DNA from: Linum tenue
Lineage: Eukaryota; Streptophyta; Magnoliopsida; Malpighiales; Linaceae
Reading direction: 5' to 3'
Assembly: GCA_946122785.1 (NCBI GenBank)
Contig: CAMGYJ010000003.1
Coordinates: forward strand, 3,844,001-3,908,000
Length of the DNA stretch: 64,000 nt
Under the pieces are notes generated by a model. The model was not told where the DNA came from and made no database searches. It was given only the letters and a program-made list of their open reading frames with translations. Position numbers and translations under genes: made by a program. Below are positions 53,740-64,000 of the stretch, piece by piece. Within the stretch, counting starts at the first letter, position 1. Each line of letters begins with the position of its first letter.

Positions 53740-56340
53740 CCGGGTTAGGCGAATTGTGTTCTTCTTTTTTCAGCGATTGAGCAATCAGGGTTTCAGAATT
53801 TTTTACCGTTCGCAGCTTAATGTTTAGGGGAATAGTGGGAAAGGTCACTGTACTTTTTTGTTTTTTGTCTACGTTTTCGACTTATTAGATCTTATTAGGG
53901 TTAAATGGCTAACTAGTAAAGATAACCTGATAAAGAGAAGGTGGTTGTGACTTCTAAAAGATGCTATCACAATAGAGCTCATTAAACATTGTGGTTATCT
54001 TGTGGGTTGTTGCTTGTTATTTACTTTTTTTTTTTGGCGACTATTTGGGTTGTTTTGGATTTGGTGAGGTTGTGTGCAACTTTTGCTATGTTTAGGTGCT
54101 CATTGTACGAAGATTTGTGGTAAAACAAAAATTATCGATAAGGGCTCAAGCGTAATGATCCATAATCACTACCATAAATTTCACAAATTCACCTGGTTAT
54201 GGCCTCATAGATGTCATATATGGGCTTTCTGTATAAAATTGCTGAAATTAGCAAGTTGCACTATCACCATTGATGTGAAACTACGTATTACCTATTTTGT
54301 GGATGATCTACTCATTCATACATTTTATTTGTGTACCGGAGTGCAGGGATATAGAGTGACAAAAATTTTGGATTCTTTGGCATACAGGTTTACCCTTTAA
54401 GTGCCACGTTTTTTCTTTGTGTTGTGATCAATTTGCAAATTCGAGAGCTTGTTGCTCGGTTCTCAATCCATATTAGGGGACTCTCCAAGTCATGTACTTA
54501 AGGGGTTCCCCTGATCTCCTGTAACTTGGCTGCTAAAGATTGTGAATTCTACTAAACAAACTCAACTCTTGAGGGAGGATGGCCTACATTTCTAGTCGAA
54601 CAATAATAGAACGAACCATTAGACTTAACACAACTTCTAACGACCGCTCGTCCTCTACCTTTTACACTCTAATAACAGGCGCCTCCAAGAAAAGGTCATG
54701 TTAGGGGTCCATACTCTAGGGGATCCCCTAACGCCCAAATGAGTACCTAGTTGAAAGGATGGAGGGAACTAGCATTGTATTTTATCTAGTGACAAGGGTG
54801 GAGAGTTGTGAATTTTAGAGAATCCGCCGCACTTTCTTTAGAGATTTTCATAATATGATTATTTTTGATGAATTTCTTAATGGTATAGCTTTTGATAGAG
54901 TTGTGAAGGGCTTCTCCCTACCTCATGGGAGGATATTTTTTTCCCCACTTACTCCATCAAAGTTGACAATCGCTAGAGAGGACTTAGTAAAGATTATGGA
55001 AGTTCACACACACCTTTTAATCAAAAATTTGGTGACCGATGAGGGATTCACCCTGCCTCCAAAGAGGATTTGACTAGATGACATGACATGGAGTTCCTTC
55101 CCGCCTCCAAACAAGGTTTGATGCCTCGTGAGAGGACTTTGAGGAGGATTTATATTTTTGTGAACCTGTTGTCTAGGTATGCGGCTCTCAATTCGTTTTA
55201 GCATTGTCGAGGTGTGAAATTTACCTATCTTGCGGATGAATTCTTGGAAAGATGAAGCTCAATGGCTTCATTCCTCAAAAAAGTCGAGGATAGTTAAGAC
55301 AAACCTGCCTTTACGGGGGGGAGATGGAGGAGCTACTTCTCATCAACGTGAGAGAGCTCGGGACATTTATTCTCAACACAACAATACTCTAGGAGGCTTC
55401 TCTATTTCTTTGAAGAATTTCAAAGCGAAGTGTCGAAAGTGAGGTTTCATCTCTTCCAAGTTCTTAGGCTTGGAAAATGATATGGTTTGGAAAGGGTCTG
55501 GTGCCCCATTTATAGAGTTTATGAGTCCCTATTGGAGAGATAACGAGCTTGCGTAAGCCAAGCAATTTCTTAAAGGGAATATTCATTGAGGAAACATATG
55601 AAATGGAGGCCTTTGGCTTGTTGAACAAGAAATCTCTACAATTCATAGTTCAAAGTATTGTTCTGTTGAGTTGATAAGCTCTCATAGGATTGTGAAGCAG
55701 GGTTCCACATAATATATAGGTTGTCTGAGCCTTTGTTTGTATCATCCAAATTGTGAAGAGGAAGAGGAGGAAAGAGAATAATCAATCATTTTTTGTATAA
55801 AAAAAAGCTTAGTTAGTTAGTTAGAATTGTAGTTGTATCCTTTTAACATTTTTATATAATTTTGATTGAAGTGAATTATTCCTTTCGATCATAATTAGTC
55901 AAGTATAAGCATGAATCATGATTCATAAAGAGTACCTGCACAATTTTGTGCCAGTTAATTAGTTTTGCAAGCCACTCTAATTAACTTCCGGCAGAGCTTT
56001 CACTCCAAAGCCATTGGAAACCCAAGTAAACCTATCAAACTAAGCAGTGCCAGTTGGTTGAGACATTGTATCATACGACTTATACCTTGAATCAATCATA
56101 TCTTATATGCCCCTCGACCACTGGTGAGTAATCTCAACCGTTGTGGATGGCAGTACGAAGTAGTTAACGACTAGCGATTGGACCAAATGTCATTCCCATG
56201 GGTGAAAAAAGAGCCATTCACTATAGAAACGCAACAGGTGACTAATCTCAACCATCATTATCAATAGTTCGAAACAGTGAAGAACAATTATCATTCTCAT
56301 GACTATAAATACAGTCACTACATGTGACTAGTACGATGAA
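53740..56340. other. Intergenic, degraded DNA, no gene supported
   Basis: GC-richer patches at about 54070-54400, 54500-54760 and 54850-55450 contain interrupted frames (for example 54855-55073) that look like decayed coding DNA of mobile elements, but I cannot name the family. The rest is AT-rich. Confidence 0.35.
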
Positions 56341-56353
56341 AATAAAGCTACTG

Positions 56354-56606
56354 ACTAGTTTTTTTCTCTCGGATTGTCAAGTTCTGGTTAATGCTGCCAA
56401 CGGCTATTCTAAAACGTGGCCATGGCATGCGAGAGCTTGGATTCATTGCAATACGACATATCCTATCAATGAACGACCAAATTCGGGTTGCTTTTACCCC
56501 TTGAAATTGTAACAAAAGTGCAGACTGGGTTGCCAAAGAGGTTGAGAAAGGAACCCTTCCTCAAGATTGGATCCTGAACCTTGACTTGATTGCTCCTTTG
56601 TTGTAA
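56354..56606 (+). pseudogene. LINE RNase H fragment (3' end of a non-LTR retrotransposon)
   Basis: Plus-strand frames read SDCQVLVNAANGYSKTWPWH and, after a frameshift near 56470, CNKSADWVAKEVEKGTLPQD followed by WILNLDLIAPLL and a stop. The SDC...LV and ADWVAK words are landmarks of the RNase H domain at the end of plant LINE ORF2. An A-rich tail follows at 56655-56675. Confidence 0.75.
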
Positions 56607-58278
56607 TGTTCTTGGCTTGTATCACAATCGAATGAAATATAACTTGTATGTCAAAAATAAAAAATTACTAAGAAAATATTTGAGAGACAAGATGATAGAA
56701 CCCCTGCGTTCTGGGTTCTATCTAGGGACTAAAATCAACGAGGATCAACTAGTGATTGATCCATTTTGAGAAATGAGATGGGAAGAGAGATGGGAATTGA
56801 GGGAAGTGGAGGATGCGGCAGAGGGAATAAAGAGGGAGAGGATTAGGAAAAGTAGTTTAGGTTTAATCTTGCTTAACTCTCATACCCACGCAACAACATA
56901 GTTTAAATAGTAAACCCACAATTTCGTATAGCTGCCCCAACTTATTAAACCCCCAAATTATTACCCAAATGCCCAATCGAATTCCACCCAATAATAACTA
57001 ACAAATAAGTCCAATATTCAAAAGAACAGAGAAATGCAAGTTTCTATCGCAAGACAACCAACAACCACACTATACATCACACCATAGTTATCAATGGCTA
57101 ATAGTTCATTGTGATGCAGATTCTTATCGGGCAATGGGCGCAAATATTTCCTATGGCTGATTATGGGTCGAAGGTTCGGATTTGAATTTCCAGAAAGGTT
57201 CTACCAAAAAAAAAAAATCCAGAAAGGTTAAATGGAATAAAATTGGACCATAACTAGACTAGCTACGCTGCAATCCCTAGAACTTTAGAAAAATGGTCAC
57301 TAGTAGACACCATGCTCACTACACATCAACACCACGAAATAATGCTGCCGGACGTTAGGACTAATGATAAACTTAGGAGCAGAATAGAACAGTAAACAGC
57401 AGGATTAATACCCAAACCCAGCACGGTTTGGAAGTAAACAAGCTTATTAAGTTGTTCATAGGCTCTAGCATTCCAATAGTTTCTGACCTGACGTAAAATA
57501 ACTGCAGAAATAGATTACTATACAAATGAAGCGAATGGTGCAGATTGGATCCTGGAGCGTAAGAAGAAAGGTGTAATCTCGATGCCGCGGCTGCCGAGGA
57601 CGTATCACAACCAGTTACTTAAATATGGAACTCTAGCTACAAAGAAACCCTCTACTTGACATAGACAAGACAAGAAGATATGTTCACCGAGTAACAGAGA
57701 CTAGAACTCGATATTAATCCTAACATGCTCCTCTATAGCCAGATACCAAAAGCTTTGCTCATCTTGTAGTACAAGGTTCACCAAACACTCCCAAATATGC
57801 ATCTGCAAAAGTGAAGAAGATGAAATGCTCTGCAATATTCTAAAATCATACATAGGGCGAGGCTGATGGCGTTCAAGAACGGGTTCAAAAAAAGGTTCCA
57901 CAAAGATCCATAATCCTATTACAGGGGACGTCCTCAGTGCATGACTGAAGGAACCAACCTAGATACAATAAACTAGAGTAATATTTATAGAATAAAGAGC
58001 TACTAAACCAGTCCGACTACTGTGCCGTGTGATCATGGTAAAATACATGTATATCAGCTCGTCAGAGGCAACCAGATTGTACTATATGAACTAATTCACA
58101 GGGTTGTATGCTTCTGATATAATAGAGAGCAGTGAAAACTTTGGAACAAGCAAATTATTCGAGTCAAGAAAGACAACAATAGTACATCATACGCACGGTT
58201 CGTCATGACAAAAACTATAATGACTATGTAAATTGGAAGTATTAAGATCACAGAACTCCACCTCGGTTCTAATTGGAA
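56607..58278. other. Intergenic; 3' UTR of the DnaJ gene at its end
   Basis: No gene recognised. Roughly 57,700-58,278 is probably the 3' UTR of the minus-strand DnaJ gene. Confidence 0.4.
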
Positions 58279-59379
58279 TCAAGCAGCCGTTGATGCCCCA
58301 GACTGATACTGCTTCAACATTTCACAGTGAGGAGTCTCCCTCACAAAACCCCACTGCATTCTTTGTAACTCGAATCTACAGTTCTGGGAAAGGAGAGATA
58401 CATATTCTCTCTCCACATTTGCTTCCAGCCTTACCCTGTTCTGACTATCAACTGGATAATCCTGCTCAAACCTGGTACTACTCTTGACATAAAAGTTGAC
58501 CCCTCTCTCAGTGGTGTACCTATGCTCATAAGGATACGACCGGGAGAGAGAGTAGACTGGATCCGACGAAGGCAGGAAGTTCAACAGCAAAATCACAAGA
58601 ACAGGAAGCAGCTGAATCAACGCACGGACATTGAATCCAGATCCATTCTCACCACCAGTTCTAGGACCCATCCCACCACCAAAGTTGAAAGTCCTGAACT
58701 GGGTAGTGGCAGGAGACATTCCTCCATAGAAAAACTGCCTGAAAATCTCGTCAGCATCAAAATCTTCATAATAACCATTATAGACACCTCCCCCACCATG
58801 GCGCCTAGGTGCCCGTCTCTCAACCACAGGATCTTCACTTCCCGTCACATCATACTTCCTCCTACTCTCTTCATTACTCAGACACTGAAACGCTTTGGAC
58901 ACTGCCTTAAACGCTTCTTCAGCTCCCGGTGCATGGTTCTTATCAGGATGCACTTTCAGTGACAACTTCCTATACGCCTTGCGAACATCCTCCACACTAC
59001 AACTCTTCTCCACTCCCAAAATTTCATAATAATCCTTCTTCTTATTGATTTGCCTTACCATCGTAACTTGCTCCTCAGTGTACGTCGCAGAGGACGAAGA
59101 AGATGACGCACCAGCAGCGCCGGTAGAAGACCCCGCCGCCGTCCCAGCCCGATGTCGAAGTTTGGATTCTTTACTAGTCGGTCCATTAGCGCTCCCAGCG
59201 TTCCGATCGGACGATGACGACTCCTTCTCCGTCTCTGACATGAGATCGTCGATGGGCAGACTCGGATCGAGACGGCCAGCTTTGGAGAAGAATTTCGCAG
59301 CGCGAGCTCTATCCCCCGATGCGAGCGCGTCCTTGCCGATCCTCAGGCACTTCAAGGCATCGTCCTTGTTCCCGTCCAT
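58279..59379 (-). CDS. Membrane J-domain protein, DNAJB12/DNAJB14 type
   Basis: Seen: an intronless coding frame of 366 residues from the ATG at 59379. The N-terminal [19 protein letters not shown] segment is the family hallmark; residues 45-100 are Ser/Ala-rich; residues 115-178 are the J domain with the HPD triad at 144-146; a Gly-rich region follows (194-250); residues 252-270 form one TM segment; residues 271-366 match the DUF1977 C-terminal domain. Known: these are ER-membrane co-chaperones, J domain in the cytosol, that stimulate Hsp70 in membrane-protein quality control. Inferred: the same location and role. A 5' UTR intron is likely (donor near 59547, acceptor near 59390). It diverges from RRS1, 725 bp away. 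Confidence 0.92.
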   Translation of the reverse strand: MDGNKDDALKCLRIGKDALASGDRARAAKFFSKAGRLDPSLPIDDLMSETEKESSSSDRNAGSANGPTSKESKLRHRAGTAAGSSTGAAGASSSSSSATYTEEQVTMVRQINKKKDYYEILGVEKSCSVEDVRKAYRKLSLKVHPDKNHAPGAEEAFKAVSKAFQCLSNEESRRKYDVTGSEDPVVERRAPRRHGGGGVYNGYYEDFDADEIFRQFFYGGMSPATTQFRTFNFGGGMGPRTGGENGSGFNVRALIQLLPVLVILLLNFLPSSDPVYSLSRSYPYEHRYTTERGVNFYVKSSTRFEQDYPVDSQNRVRLEANVEREYVSLLSQNCRFELQRMQWGFVRETPHCEMLKQYQSGASTAA

Positions 59380-59549
59380 TGCTCGTCGGACCTACAACAA
59401 AGAATTCAATCCACACAACCCAAAAACCTTTAGAAAATCATCAATCGGGACTGAACGTCAAAAGCAGGTGACAAATGGAAACTGAAAACGGAAACCCCGA
59501 TCGGAGAAATTTGGGAGTGGAATGTGAGAATTTAGGGGTTGAACTTACG

Positions 59550-60104
59550 GATTAGTCGGGACTGGAAGTTTAGAGACTGATATCGGACTGTTTATTTTCT
59601 GAGATCGAATAATTTAGGGTTTCATCTCAACATTTGGGGGATTTGAGGGAAGAAAGAAGAAGATTGGAGAGGTGGAGAACAAATTGATCTGTGGAATCGT
59701 GTAACTCTCCGATTTTCTGTCTGTGCTATCATTCGTCAGCACGGCAAGTCGTACAATATTGGGCCTCTTAGTTGGGCCTTTCTATGGGCCATTGCTGTCA
59801 AAGTAAAGACTCGATCTTAAAACTGGCTGATTGTGAGCCCAAGACGTTGCGTCCCATATTCCATATCAGTCCACATAGAATGAGACTGCATCGAAACGGC
59901 GCCGTGTTTGCTTACACGACAGTATATCTTTGCGTTTTGAAAATCTCATTATAAACGTTCATCGTCTACTTCAAACCAGATTTCGGACCCGAACTTTGAC
60001 TAGGGTTTAGGGTTTGCGCAGAGGGAGGTGAAGTAACAGAACAGAGGAGAGAACACATAGGCGTCGTCCAGCTTGCCGACTTTGCGACGGAAGTTCCGAC
60101 TCCG
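59550..60104. promoter_or_regulatory. RRS1: Bidirectional promoter region, DnaJ gene / RRS1
   Basis: Three site II words (ATTGGGCCT, TTGGGCCTT, ATGGGCCAT) lie within 34 bp at 59759-59792, and a telo-box-like GGGTTTAGGGTTT is at about 60003-60015 in the RRS1 leader. Known: site II plus telo-box is the signature of plant ribosome-biogenesis promoters, in keeping with RRS1. Confidence 0.65.
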
Positions 60105-62309
60105 ATGGAGGCCGAGAATCAGATGCAGGTAGACCTCGGCCATCTACTGGCGTTCGACCCGTACCACCACTTCCCTTCTCCGCCTAAATCCAGGTCAGTG
60201 TCTCGTAACTTCCTTTTCCTATTTCGACTAGCTACAGTGGCAACGAATTTGAACTTATTCTGGTTTTGATGCAATTGGATTGGGTGCGGCGGATATTGTA
60301 AGTTATGGGTTTTTGGCTGATTGTTTGCTTGTTATTTTGCTGTTGAGGCTAGGGAGGAATTAGTGACACAATGCTTGAGTGAGGGAACTAAATTAGTTCA
60401 AGCGGTTGTTGATGGTCTTTTCAACTTGACTTCGACTGAAGCTCTGGAGGGTCCGCTTGTGAAGCTACCTAAGCCGACGACCAGGCTGCCCAGGGAGAAA
60501 CATGTAAGCTGGCTAGCTTTTTGAGTTGGCAATGGGATTGAATGGTTAATCCATCCAAGTTGTGATTTTGATAGTGATGGTGGCTTGCAGCCTTCTTCTT
60601 TAAGATTGAATGTCTAATGATGTTAAAGCGTGATTGATGAAACATGAATACATGTGGAAATGTAGATGCAGATACATCGTTAACCTTCAAGTTTGCAAAG
60701 GCTTAAGGGGATTTTGGAGTAGCACTCACAGGTTGTTTGTTTATTTTTTGCAGTTACCAAGGCCTAAGCCTCCAACAAAATGGGAGTTGTTTGCCAAATC
60801 GAAAGGTAACTTGTTACTTTTTAATTTACAATGGATTATGAAAGCTTTTTGCTGTATGGTCATGAAGTTCTGTCTATCTAGTTTCTTGTGAGAACTATAA
60901 ACCTTGTTTTAACATGAAATCTATGCTGATGTGATGTTGTCTTGCAGGAATTCAGAAACGTAAAAAGAACAAGGTCTTGTGGGATGAACAAACTGACAGC
61001 TGGAAACGTAGTTATGGATATGATCGTGTCAATGATGACGCAGATGTTCCTATTATCGAGGCCAAGATGACTGATGGTAAATGATGTTTTGGAGTCATGG
61101 AAGGAAATCTCAATTGAATTAGTCTTGGTTTATTTTGAATAATCTTGTGTTAAAGAGGCTGCTGAGTCTGAAGTCTGAACTCTGGGGAAGCATATACTAA
61201 AACACAAGCCCCTTAGGATGGTCATCAGTAATGTCTGAAGTGTATTTTCTCTTTTACTCTACCCTTCTGCAGAACCTGGAGGGGATCCTTTTGCCAAGAG
61301 GAAAGAAGAGAAGAAGAAAAGAGTTGAAAAGACTGAGAAGAACCGTTTGCAGAATTTGAAACAAGCTGCCAAAATTGGTGCCTTACCAAGGTATTTCTTT
61401 TGGCATGAGTGACCACATAGGAAATAATTTCCCTATGCCGTCCATTTTACTGCTATAGTTGTCTTTCTTGATTCTCTTGTCTGGTTAATATGATTCTAGT
61501 TGTAAATTTTTTCTATGTCTGCCTTCTGAATGACTCTTATTCAGAGGAATGTTTCTGGTTTGTTCAACTTTTTAATTTTCACACTAGTGCTTTTAGAACT
61601 TAAGTGAACTCTTTTTGCTCCAGCCACGTTCAGCTAGCTGCCACAGCATTACCTATAACAGGAACACAAGCACCACCAAAGAAAATTACGAAAGACGAAC
61701 TGGGAAGTGTTGCAGGGCTTGCTGCAACCGCCACAGCCAGTGGTGGAAAGTTTGATAAGAAGGTGGCTGGTGAAAAGCCCGTCAAACACCAAGGAAAACA
61801 CCGCAAGGTTTATTTTTTCTGAAGAAGCTTAGTTTTTCTCCAATGGCAGTCCTTTTATGCTTTTATTGTCTCCTCGCTTCTTTCGTTTCCTTCCCTAATA
61901 TGCCCCCCTTTCTCCTCTTCAGTTCCTACCTGCAGCTGAAGGTTCAGGGATGGGCAACCGAGAGAAGGAACAAACTGACAAAGTTCTGAACAAACTAATG
62001 GCGAAAAATTCACACGAGATACTCAACGTTGGCAAGGTAAATAATATTAGCTTTCTCTTTCACTCAGAACACAATAGAAATCAGACTTAATGACTCGAGC
62101 TGTTGGTTTTCAATTCGTAGGCCGTGAGCATGTACAATGTGAAGAAGCAGAGAGATGGAAGGAATCAGAAAGGGAGATCATCCTTCGACTCGAGCAGCAA
62201 GTTGAAACCAAATGGGAAACCCATGAAAGGTGACAAGAAGTCTCCATATCAGAAGTCTAGAAAAGGCGGCAGCCATGGTGGTGGCTCGAAGAAAGGGAAG
62301 GCTGAATAG
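60105..62309 (+). CDS. RRS1: Ribosome biogenesis regulatory protein RRS1
   Basis: Seen: eight exons, 60105-60193, 60353-60503, 60754-60805, 60948-61076, 61273-61390, 61624-61807, 61923-62036 and 62121-62309, with GT-AG borders and phases closing to 1026 nt (341 aa). Residues 10-175 hold the RRS1 domain: [53 protein letters not shown] and [20 protein letters not shown]. The C-terminal third is Lys/Gly/Ser-rich, a likely nucleolar targeting and RNA-binding tail. Known: RRS1, with Rpf2, brings 5S RNP (RPL5, RPL11, 5S rRNA) to the 60S pre-ribosome. Inferred: the same nucleolar role. Divergent from the DnaJ gene. Confidence 0.95.
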
Positions 62310-63482
62310 TAACTATCAAGTATCAACCCCCAAATTTTGTCATATGAAGTTTTGGATTTGTAGGTCTCTGTATTTCCTATCACATTTGATAATATGGCCA
62401 ATTCTATCTTCTACTCTCTCTCCAAGTATTAGTGTATCCTTTGTTTACATTACATCACTCACAATGGATGGAATTTGTACACAGACTTATGTGCACATCA
62501 CTTCAAAGTGTTGAAAGTTGCATTTGTCTTGTTCTTGGTATGAGCTGCCAGCAAGCTAACCAAGCAAAGCGAGAGCTCCAGTTCTATCTGAAGTTTGTGT
62601 GGTATGAGGAGAGCACTTGAAAATGAACAGAAGGCACTATCAAAGAAGGAGATCTTTTGTAACAACATGCATCAGCAGAGGCACAATAAGGTGTCAAAAA
62701 GTGATTGGCAAAGAAAGCAGCATTCTTGTTTTTCCCCAGCTTGTTGTCCAGCAATGGAAAAAAGAGTTGCGATGCACAATTGGAGTACTAGATTAATCAC
62801 CAGAATTTCGCTGTTATCGTATTTGGTGTTTTGAACATCGAATTGATTAAGCTTCTTCTGATTATGCTTCAACAAATGTCATTAACGCCACATGAATTTA
62901 TCAAAGCAATGAGATTAAATGATTAATTATCCTCCTTCCACCTGAATCTTTATTTCTTCTTTCCCGATTATCTGATTTCCCTGAATTCTTTCACTATATA
63001 GTAGTCTAATAAAAAAAAACCCGCGGCCCACTGCTATCGGGTAGGGTTAAATAACGAAAAACTGCCTCCCCGATCCTCGTCTCAGTCCATCCTCCTCCCC
63101 GCCCGCCCGCCATCCTTCCACTCCCTCCAAAGCCGGCGGCTTTCCTGACGCAACCCAAAAGAAAAAGGCCTAAGCTTTCAAAGCTTCCATTTAAAAAAAC
63201 AAAGAGGAACAGATTCAGAAGTTGCTTCGAAGCATATCCTCCAACCCCCCTTTTCTTCTCTTCTCTCTTCCTCTCACCACTTTCATTGTAGAGAAGGGAC
63301 GAAGAAGAAGAGAGGAAACGGGAGGAGAAGAATACCCATATAGCCCATCTTCAGGTAACGCTATACCATCCGTGTTTTGCCATCTGCAGATGTCCATCAG
63401 GCATTTCATGGACTTGTGCTGAGAACCCATTTTTGTTTTTGTATTGATTATCAGGTGGGGAGAGTAGCAGAGGAATTTAGGT
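62310..63482. other. RRS1 3' UTR and Brittle1 promoter / 5' UTR
   Basis: About 62,310-62,600 is the probable RRS1 3' UTR. Upstream of the carrier gene are CACTATATAGT (62992), CGGCCCACTG and GTAGGGTTAAAT (63025-63050; site II and telo-box-like words), and a 5' UTR intron, 63356-63454, with GTAACG donor and ATTATCAG acceptor. Confidence 0.55.
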
Positions 63483-64000
63483 ATGGGTAGGGGTTGCGTG
63501 CAAATTGTTCGACGAAATAATGAAGAGGTGACCTTCTCTAGCTCTGGTGTCAAGGTGCAGCTTTTCCTTCAAGAGGCTACTGATGCTCTAAAGCCGAAAG
63601 CTCGTAGCAGCAGCAATGTCTTCTTCGCCAGTGTTAATCAAGTTGGGAAGGGATTCGGGGTCTCTTCCTCGCCGAATTCGCTGGAGAATTCCTCCACAGC
63701 CACCATGCTTACTGCGGCCAATATGCAGCTGAAGCTAGTGTCAATAGCTGAGCCACCTCTGGCTGTGGAGAGCAGCAGCATCCCCCCTGAGCTGCAGCTT
63801 GGAGAAGTTCTGGAGACGGTGGTCAAGAACACGAAGAAGAACAAGAAGGGTGGGTTTAAGTGGAGAATCAAGGTGAGGAATCCGGCGTTGCGGAGGCTGA
63901 TCAGTGGTGGAATTGCTGGTGCTATTTCGAGAACTGTTGTTGCTCCTTTAGAGACCATAAGGACTCATTTGATGGTGGGGAGCTGCGGGCATTCGTCGTT
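63483..64000 (+). CDS. BT1: Brittle1-type adenine nucleotide carrier (5' part, runs off window)
   Basis: Seen: ATG at 63483 just after a 5' UTR intron; the frame stays open to the window end (172 codons). A long N-terminal extension of about 135 residues (Ser-rich, with KNTKKNKKGGFKWRIKVRNP before the carrier part) is followed by the first solute-carrier repeat, LRRLISGGIAGAISRTVVAP, with the signature PLETIR. Known: mitochondrial carrier family, plant Brittle1 proteins exchange adenine nucleotides or ADP-glucose across plastid and/or mitochondrial envelopes; Arabidopsis has one copy, At4g32400. Inferred: plastid/mitochondrial nucleotide carrier. The remaining five transmembrane helices lie beyond the window. 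Confidence 0.9.
   Translation, partial: MGRGCVQIVRRNNEEVTFSSSGVKVQLFLQEATDALKPKARSSSNVFFASVNQVGKGFGVSSSPNSLENSSTATMLTAANMQLKLVSIAEPPLAVESSSIPPELQLGEVLETVVKNTKKNKKGGFKWRIKVRNPALRRLISGGIAGAISRTVVAPLETIRTHLMVGSCGHSS

Noticed and set aside
54074..55450. Possible degenerate retrotransposon or plant mobile domain gene
   Set aside because: Frames are short and broken and no diagnostic motif could be read.
63215..63958. Minus-strand frames over the Brittle1 start
   Set aside because: Shadow of the plus-strand carrier gene and its spliced leader.

Overview
The window is nuclear DNA of a flowering plant, most likely a eudicot. The genes have GT-AG introns and plant-typical families: PPR proteins, a GT14 glucuronosyltransferase, an NPF nitrate transporter, a Brittle1 carrier. 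Promoters carry TGGCCC/TGGGCC (site II) and telo-box motifs, a piece of chloroplast ycf2 is embedded, and the spacers are rich in plant transposons. I cannot name the species.

Layout. 1-6107: the 5' part of an F-box gene, a decayed copy of a GT14 gene, an intronless P-class PPR gene, and an intact four-exon GT14 gene, all on the minus strand. 6108-17.5k: no recognised gene. This stretch holds a Mutator-type MITE (9-bp TSD), a solo Copia-like LTR (5-bp TSD), a hAT element nested in an older palindromic element, a ycf2 insertion and a second hAT-type element. 17,828-21,373: a six-exon NPF6.2/NRT1.4-like transporter (minus), whose start codon is alone in its exon.

22k-46k is a repeat-rich accessory region. 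It has a 0.97-kb GC-rich fold-back element and a hAT-type element. A segmental duplication has copy A at 27,459-35,507 and copy B at 36,392-39,387. Copy A is interrupted by five insertions that copy B lacks, so copy B gives the empty site for each: a MULE carrying the first coding exon of a MOZART1/GIP1-like gene, a hAT element, a 1.25-kb fold-back element, a 126-bp MITE and a 1.55-kb Helitron. Between the copies lie a LINE fragment and half of a second fold-back element with a 30-bp tandem repeat. 43.1k-44.2k contains a putative minus-strand gene with duplicated exons and a 27-codon tandem repeat.

46.6k-64k is gene-dense: an F-box gene and an E-class PPR gene (possibly GRS1-like) sharing a 239-bp bidirectional promoter; tRNA-Ser(AGA); a perfect 388-bp palindrome; SNU13; a LINE RNase H remnant; a membrane DnaJ (B12/B14 type) and RRS1 sharing a promoter; and the 5' part of a Brittle1-type carrier.

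The genes are ordinary housekeeping and transport genes and do not form a pathway. The unusual content is the mobile DNA, above all copy A/copy B and the palindromic elements.
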